Below, one piece after another: positions 7,979 through 11,549 of a stretch of DNA of 11,549 bases; the first letter of the stretch is position 1; each line of letters opens with the position of its first letter. The DNA comes from Chrysochromulina tobinii (lineage: Eukaryota > Haptophyta > Prymnesiales > Chrysochromulinaceae). Location: positions 1 to 11,549 of the forward strand of contig JWZX01002406.1 in NCBI GenBank assembly GCA_001275005.1. Reading direction: 5' to 3'. The position numbers were made by a program, and so were the translations under genes. The notes beneath the pieces were generated by a model, which ran no database searches, had not been told where the DNA came from, and was given only the letters and a program-made list of their open reading frames with translations.

Positions 7979-9487
7979 TTACTGAGTATCGCTTTTGGGG
8001 TTTGAGTCAAGGTCATCAGACGAATGTGCTGCCACTTTCCAAGGCCAGAGATACCAGGACTTTTCCTTCTTGTCCTCCTTGTCCTTCTTATACTCGTCGA
8101 TCACTTTATTGAGGCCTTTTTTGATGTCTTCTTTAGTTCGATCGGCGTGCATAGAGCGAATCACATCCATGGAACTCTTTGCTTTCCCGATTTCCCATAT
8201 GAGCCAATAAGCAAGCGCACATATGCAAACGAACGTGATACTGCCTATCGCCAACAGTATGACCATGAAGTTCCAGGATCGGACTGCGAGCATAAAAGCA
8301 ACGTGTGCGCATGTCAGATGCTAAAAGGCTTACCTGCACGGACGAGCTGCACGCGTACTCTTGATCTGAACGAGCTGGATCAATCCCGTGCCCGATAGGC
8401 CGACAGAAAAGAGAAAGAGGACGTTGAGGGTGGCAAACTCTCCGCTAAGGCGTGCGACAACGGCTTGTACCTCGTCTGCCCTAGTGCGGTCCGCACCAGG
8501 AATGCCAAATGCGATGTAGAGCCAACTGGAGAGCAAGAGCGTCAACATAAGGACGAAGCACGCCCCGCAGTTGGTCCCGACGAAAGTTCTCTCAGAATTA
8601 TCAGACAGAGCCGATACGCACTCTTCGATGGTTTCGCCAGGTCGTCCAGACGACCAGGGCCAGAGGGATGTGCCGTTGCAGCGCTCCAGAGCAACGCCTG
8701 ACTCATAAAAGCTCCAATCATCGATCTGTATCGCGCCGAAGCTACCGACGTTCATTGTAAGCAAGAGAGCCGAAAGGATGCCATACGTCGCACACGCACT
8801 TACCATGGATTCGATCTTATACGTGAAGTGAAAGGTACCCGCCCATGGCTTCTTGTTGTCTTCATCGAGCTTGTTGAAAAAATAGAGCATTTCCGGCGAC
8901 TCGAGTGCGTTTTCGAAACGCAGAGCCACTTTTGCTGGGAAGTAATCGCCCAGCCAACAGCGGCGCGAGAGCATGCGCAGGTCATCGAGGTCCTGCATAG
9001 CATTGATTTGGCAGATCTCGATGCATTCGGCCACGCACCCAGGGTGTTTGTCTTCTTTATCAGCGTACTTCTTGATGAAGTCGAGCAAGTTATCGGACGG
9101 CGGTCTCGTTGTTGTGTAGCCCATGGCTCTGTACTCTTCCATGGAGCGGCTGCCTGGACGACCTTCAGGCTTGCCTTCAGGCTCTTTAGGCTCTGGCGCA
9201 ACGATGTCTTTAGGCACTAGCCGCTTGAGGATCTTATTGCGCGATCCAAGCTTGATGCCCAGCTGGAGATGGTCTGTTGCAGTAAGCATCTTGGCATCGT
9301 CCACGGAGCAAATATCGTTGTCGGCAAGGATGGTGAGAGCTTCTGGGTTCACGCCGGCGAGGAGATTTCGCAGCTCAGGCTCTGGCGCAACGTTGTCTTC
9401 TTGCTTGATGTCTTGCACCGTTTCAATCATTTCGTACACGCGCGCGCGATCGCGCGCGCTGGTGAGGCAAGAGTCTGTCGAGCTCAT
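7979..9487 (-). CDS. SAM-like-domain multipass membrane protein, intron-containing
   Basis: Exon 1 runs from the ATG at 9485-9487 to about 8334. Exon 2 ends at the stop at 7979-7981. Exon 1 encodes about 385 residues: an N-terminal linker; a SAM-like helical domain at about 38-92 (LLAGVNPEALTIL to LGIKLGSRNKILKRL, the last being the typical SAM end helix); a Pro/Glu/Gly-rich linker (PEPKEPEGKPEGRPGS); a Cys-containing helical region at about 130-215; and three membrane segments at about 228-250, 308-328 and 352-374. The loop at 251-307 has Cys270 and a sequon (NGT), suggesting it faces the lumen or outside. Exon 2 adds a fourth hydrophobic segment (VILLAIG...ALAYWLIWEI) and a highly charged Lys/Glu/Asp tail. 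SAM domains usually mediate protein-protein or polymer contacts, so a scaffold or signalling role at a membrane is an inference. I recognise no named family. Base composition is lower in GC than the flanking HRDC gene. The exon junction is uncertain (see the intron entry). Confidence 0.7.
8241..8333 (-). other. Probable GT-AG intron in the SAM/membrane gene
   Basis: Exon 1 reaches a strong donor, CAG|GTAAGC, at 8333, and the open frame would end at TAA inside it (8330-8332). The nearest acceptor, GCTCGCAG at 8284, gives a 50-nt intron but enters a frame that stops at 8133 without a membrane helix. Using the acceptor GGCAG at 8241 (93 nt) keeps the frame that encodes the fourth hydrophobic segment and the charged tail. 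A third option, donor AAGA|GTACGC at 8358 with the acceptor at 8284 (75 nt), gives the fullest membrane helix but uses a weak donor. An intron is well supported; its exact edges are not. Confidence 0.5.
9188..9399. repeat. 23-bp direct repeat bracketing the SAM-like domain
   Basis: AGGCTCTGGCGCAACGWTGTC is the core of two copies, at 9188-9210 and 9377-9399, 22 of 23 bases identical. The copies are 189 bp apart, exactly 63 codons, so both are read in the same frame. They encode the E-D-N-V-A-P-E-P and K-D-I-V-A-P-E-P segments at residues 30-37 and 93-100, immediately before and after the SAM-like domain. Confidence 0.85.
9440..9459. repeat. Perfect 20-bp alternating CG palindrome
   Basis: GCGCGCGCGATCGCGCGCGC is a perfect palindrome of alternating purine and pyrimidine except at its centre. 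It lies within the first codons of the SAM/membrane gene, where it encodes part of the S-A-R-D-R-A-R segment. Such sequence can form Z-DNA or a strong hairpin in RNA near the start codon. It may simply reflect Arg/Ala codon choice. Confidence 0.8.
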
Positions 9488-9549
9488 AACATGAGTAATC
9501 GCAACGACCTTGGCTAACGAGTGTTACCCGAGGGTGCGGTGATGAGATC

Positions 9550-9574
9550 TCCCAGGATTCCTATAAGCCTGGGA
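9550..9574. repeat. Short inverted repeat
   Basis: TCCCAGG (9550-9556) and CCTGGGA (9568-9574) are perfect complements around an 11-nt AT-rich loop. It lies about 63 bp upstream of the SAM/membrane gene start, so in that gene it could be a 5' UTR hairpin or a dyad protein-binding site. A 7-bp dyad can arise by chance. Confidence 0.5.
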
Positions 9575-9675
9575 ATTTCAACGACGCGCCGAGAAAACGT
9601 GATGATGGCTTAATTACATGTATGAGTTACTGAATCGCGTCAGCGGCGTCACGTTTCACGTCTCAGTGGCCCGAG

Positions 9676-9720
9676 CAAGCAAGCAATGCCAATGATCGTT
9701 TCGAATCATTAGCTTGCTTG
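9676..9720. repeat. Two-tier stem-loop sequence
   Basis: The outer arms CAAGCAAGC (9676-9684) and GCTTGCTTG (9712-9720) are perfect complements. Inside them, AATGAT (9691-9696) and ATCATT (9705-9710) form a second stem around an 8-nt loop, with an asymmetric internal bulge between the two stems. On the minus strand it lies about 180 bp past the HRDC stop, so it may be in that 3' UTR or be a small inverted-repeat remnant. Confidence 0.7.
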
Positions 9721-9899
9721 ATTGAGGCCGAGCGATGAAGTGAGGAACGATAAGGGACGAGCCCCGCCCCATGTTGATGTTTCCGCGGGGATGGTTTGCG
9801 CGCGAGAGCGCGCCGAGCTGGGCGCCGACCGCCGTTGTTTAAACAGGCCGATTCGTGTCCGGTCGGTCATTGTGATACCGCGACCAAAAAACCGGAGTC

Positions 9900-11438
9900 T
9901 CAAACCCTCGCCTTGCGCTTGGCGGCCGCCGTGCCACGCGTCTGTCGGGTCTCCGGCGCCGGCGACAAACCAGGGGCAGCGGCAGCGGTGCGCTTTGCCA
10001 CGGGGCGGCGCGGAGGCACGGACCACTCGGGCACGTCAGGTTCCTCCTTGTCGACCATCGGCATCGCCTCCGGCAGCGTCGGCGGCTGCGACTCCTCCTT
10101 CACCTCCTTCATCATCCCCGCGGTGGCGCGTCCGCTCCGCGTGGCCTTGCCCGCCATACTCTTCTTGGCCGCCTGCGCGTGCGTCGAAAGGTCCATGCTT
10201 TCCTGCTCGCCCTCGTCGTCTTGCTTCGCCGCCCCTTCTGCGTCCGCCTCGTCCGCCACCACTGGCGCCCCGGCCTCCTCCTCGTCCTCCTCCCTGGCCT
10301 CCGCTGCTTGGGCCTGGCGGAGGGCGTCGATGTGGGGAGCGAGGGCAGCCAAGAGAAAGTCGCCGTGGCGGTCGGCACGCACGCCCTTGCCCCCAAAGCC
10401 CCAGCAGAGCCGCAGCTCCTCCGGCGTGCTCGGGCAGCGGCGTACCATCTCGCAGAGCGAGCGCACGTGGCAAATGTTCCACACGTAGCGCTCCCCGATC
10501 TCGTCGGCGCGCACGTGTGTGGCCGCGAGCAGCGCCTCGTAAGCGGCCACCTCAGCCCCCGGCAGCAAGTCCGTGACCTTCTCGGGCATCGGGTGCGCCT
10601 CCGGGCCGCGCGCCTCATCATCTAACTCCCGCGCCGCGCGCACGTCGCGCACCGCCTGCGCCTGCGCCTGCGCCCGCGCCTGCGCTGCTGCCGCCGCCTT
10701 CGCCGCGTCGCTTGCCTCGCCGCCTGCCGCCCCCGCCGCTGCCGCCGCCACTGCCTCATATTCAACTCTCGCTGCTGCGTGCGCTGCCCTGAGCGCGCTC
10801 ACGTGCGGCCGCAGCGCCTCGAGGAAGAGCTCGCCGTACTTGTCGACACGCACGCCCGAGCCTCCAAAGCCCCAACAACCTCGGAGCTCTTCAATGCTTT
10901 CGGGGCATCGGCGCACCATCTCGCAGAGCGATTGGTGTTGCGCCACCTTGTAGCCCTCGATCTGCAGCTCACTCGCCTTGGCGCGCTTGGCGTCCCGCAG
11001 CGCCTCGAAGGCCACCTGTTCGCACGGCAGCAGCTCAATCTCGCTCTTGGGCATTCCTCCGAGGCCGAACCTGAAGAGCGGGTCCTCCTCCACCTCTTCC
11101 ATCGCCTGAGACGCGAGTAAGTCCGCGGCCGTGCCGCCGACTGTCACCTTGCCACTGGCGCTCTCGTCGGCGATGTAGTAATCGGGCGCCTTGGCGCCGT
11201 CGACGAGCCGCGCGCTGCGCCGCTCGGGTGGCCTGGGCTCCACCTTGCGCCGCTTCGGAGGCAGCAGCGGCCGCGAGGGGGGCAGCCGTGCCGTGCCACC
11301 GCTAGCGGGCAGCCGTGCCGTGCCACCGCTAGCTAGGCCGAGCGAGGCGAGGACTGCCTGGTTGCGCGCAATGTTCTCCAGCCGCTCGCGCTCGTAGGCC
11401 GAGAGCTCGGCTGGCTGCGATTCCCGCGGATTCGACAT
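9900..11438 (-). CDS. Nuclear-type protein with two HRDC domains
   Basis: A 512-residue protein from the Met at 11436-11438 (MSNPRESQ). An earlier in-frame Met at 11510 would add 24 residues of unlikely composition. Residues about 15-35 hold a helical motif, YERERLENIARNQAVLASLG, like that at the N-terminus of WDR76/CMR1-type nuclear proteins. Next come a 9-residue tandem repeat (36-53), an SV40-like nuclear localisation motif P-K-R-R-K-V (61-66) and an Arg-rich RRSARL. HRDC domain 1 is at about 137-219 and HRDC domain 2 at about 293-375. Both carry SLCEMVRRCP, EELR and CWGFGG, matching the HRDC helix and the glycine turn before the last helix. The linker between them is Ala/Gln-rich; an acidic stretch (EEDEEE) and a basic tail (AAAKRKARV) follow. 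HRDC domains bind nucleic acid or proteins, normally at the C-terminus of RecQ helicases or RNase D, but no helicase or nuclease is present here. A DNA- or RNA-binding or chromatin role is inferred. The stop is in frame at 9900-9902. Confidence 0.82.
   Translation of the reverse strand: MSNPRESQPAELSAYERERLENIARNQAVLASLGLASGGTARLPASGGTARLPPSRPLLPPKRRKVEPRPPERRSARLVDGAKAPDYYIADESASGKVTVGGTAADLLASQAMEEVEEDPLFRFGLGGMPKSEIELLPCEQVAFEALRDAKRAKASELQIEGYKVAQHQSLCEMVRRCPESIEELRGCWGFGGSGVRVDKYGELFLEALRPHVSALRAAHAAARVEYEAVAAAAAGAAGGEASDAAKAAAAAQARAQAQAQAVRDVRAARELDDEARGPEAHPMPEKVTDLLPGAEVAAYEALLAATHVRADEIGERYVWNICHVRSLCEMVRRCPSTPEELRLCWGFGGKGVRADRHGDFLLAALAPHIDALRQAQAAEAREEDEEEAGAPVVADEADAEGAAKQDDEGEQESMDLSTHAQAAKKSMAGKATRSGRATAGMMKEVKEESQPPTLPEAMPMVDKEEPDVPEWSVPPRRPVAKRTAAAAPGLSPAPETRQTRGTAAAKRKARV
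10654..10683. repeat. Hexanucleotide repeat in the HRDC linker
   Basis: Five consecutive 6-bp units of GCCTGC, one of them GCCCGC. On the coding strand they encode the Gln-Ala/Arg-Ala alternation between the two HRDC domains. This is likely a slippage-prone microsatellite. Confidence 0.8.
11280..11333. repeat. Perfect 27-bp tandem duplication in the HRDC gene
   Basis: Two identical 27-bp copies (11280-11306 and 11307-11333), each ending in GCTAGC. On the minus strand they encode A-S-G-G-T-A-R-L-P twice, residues 36-44 and 45-53, between the N-terminal helix and the nuclear localisation motif. Perfect identity, including third codon positions, points to a recent duplication or one under active turnover. 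Confidence 0.92.
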
Positions 11439-11549
11439 AAGCCAGTTTGCCCAGACAGCAGTGCTGCTGCTGTGAAACACACACAACGCGCGCGCTCTCC
11501 GGACCCCCAAGCACGGGGGCCGCTATCGCAATGGACGGAGGCGTGGCCG

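Larger units (their letters stand above)
9488..9899. other. Intergenic, 5' flank of the SAM/membrane gene and 3' flank of the HRDC gene
   Basis: These 412 bp separate two minus-strand genes and contain no gene. They hold two inverted repeats (9550-9574 and 9676-9720), described separately, and relatively AT-rich sequence between about 9480 and 9720. GC content rises sharply after about 9740, toward the HRDC gene. No promoter motif can be assigned. Confidence 0.55.

Noticed and set aside
7534-8112. Plus-strand open frame (192 codons) in the convergent intergenic region
   Set aside because: Irregular composition without domain or hydrophobic pattern, and it overlaps the last exon of the SAM/membrane gene in antisense.
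8133-8283. Alternative last exon reached by the 50-nt intron
   Set aside because: Not chosen as the main model because it lacks the membrane helix and has an irregular composition. It is kept as a possible alternative splice form.
9550-9574. Bacterial rho-independent terminator
   Set aside because: The stem is short with an 11-nt loop and no T-run follows on either strand; the window looks eukaryotic.

Overview
The window looks like nuclear DNA of a GC-rich unicellular eukaryote, probably a microalga. This rests on: well-spaced genes with their own long flanks and no operon packing; no Shine-Dalgarno-type start sites; N-terminal secretory signals; one gene that needs a GT-AG intron to read through; an SV40-like nuclear localisation motif; and alanine/arginine-rich proteins typical of high-GC algal genomes. 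A haptophyte-like alga is my best guess, but nothing in the window fixes the lineage. There are no rRNA, tRNA, transposase or CRISPR signals.

Six genes are supported, five on the minus strand. From left to right: (1) 377-2131 (-), a secreted transglutaminase-fold protein with an intact Cys-His-Asp triad; (2) 2394-4070 (-), a secreted gingipain-like (peptidase family C25) cysteine protease with an intact His-Cys pair; (3) 4336-6342 (-), a polytopic membrane protein of about seven helices that I do not recognise; (4) 6788-7327 (+), a GNAT-type N-acyltransferase preceded by a tiny upstream ORF whose stop overlaps its start; (5) 7979-9487 (-), a SAM-like-domain protein with about four membrane helices, split by at least one intron; (6) 9900-11438 (-), a nuclear-type protein with two HRDC domains and no helicase.

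Composition is uneven. The secreted and membrane genes and the HRDC gene are strongly GC-rich, whereas roughly 6470-9720 (GNAT, SAM/membrane gene and their flanks) is visibly less so. That stretch also holds most of the unusual DNA: a three-copy 20-bp repeat forming a large near-perfect palindrome (7371-7436), a 45-nt stem-loop sequence (9676-9720), and a 23-bp direct repeat bracketing the SAM-like domain.

No linked multi-gene system can be demonstrated. Genes 1 and 2, both secreted papain-like or caspase-like cysteine enzymes lying head-to-tail 262 bp apart, are the only pair whose functions suggest they may act together (extracellular or endomembrane protein processing). The other genes appear to be independent neighbours.
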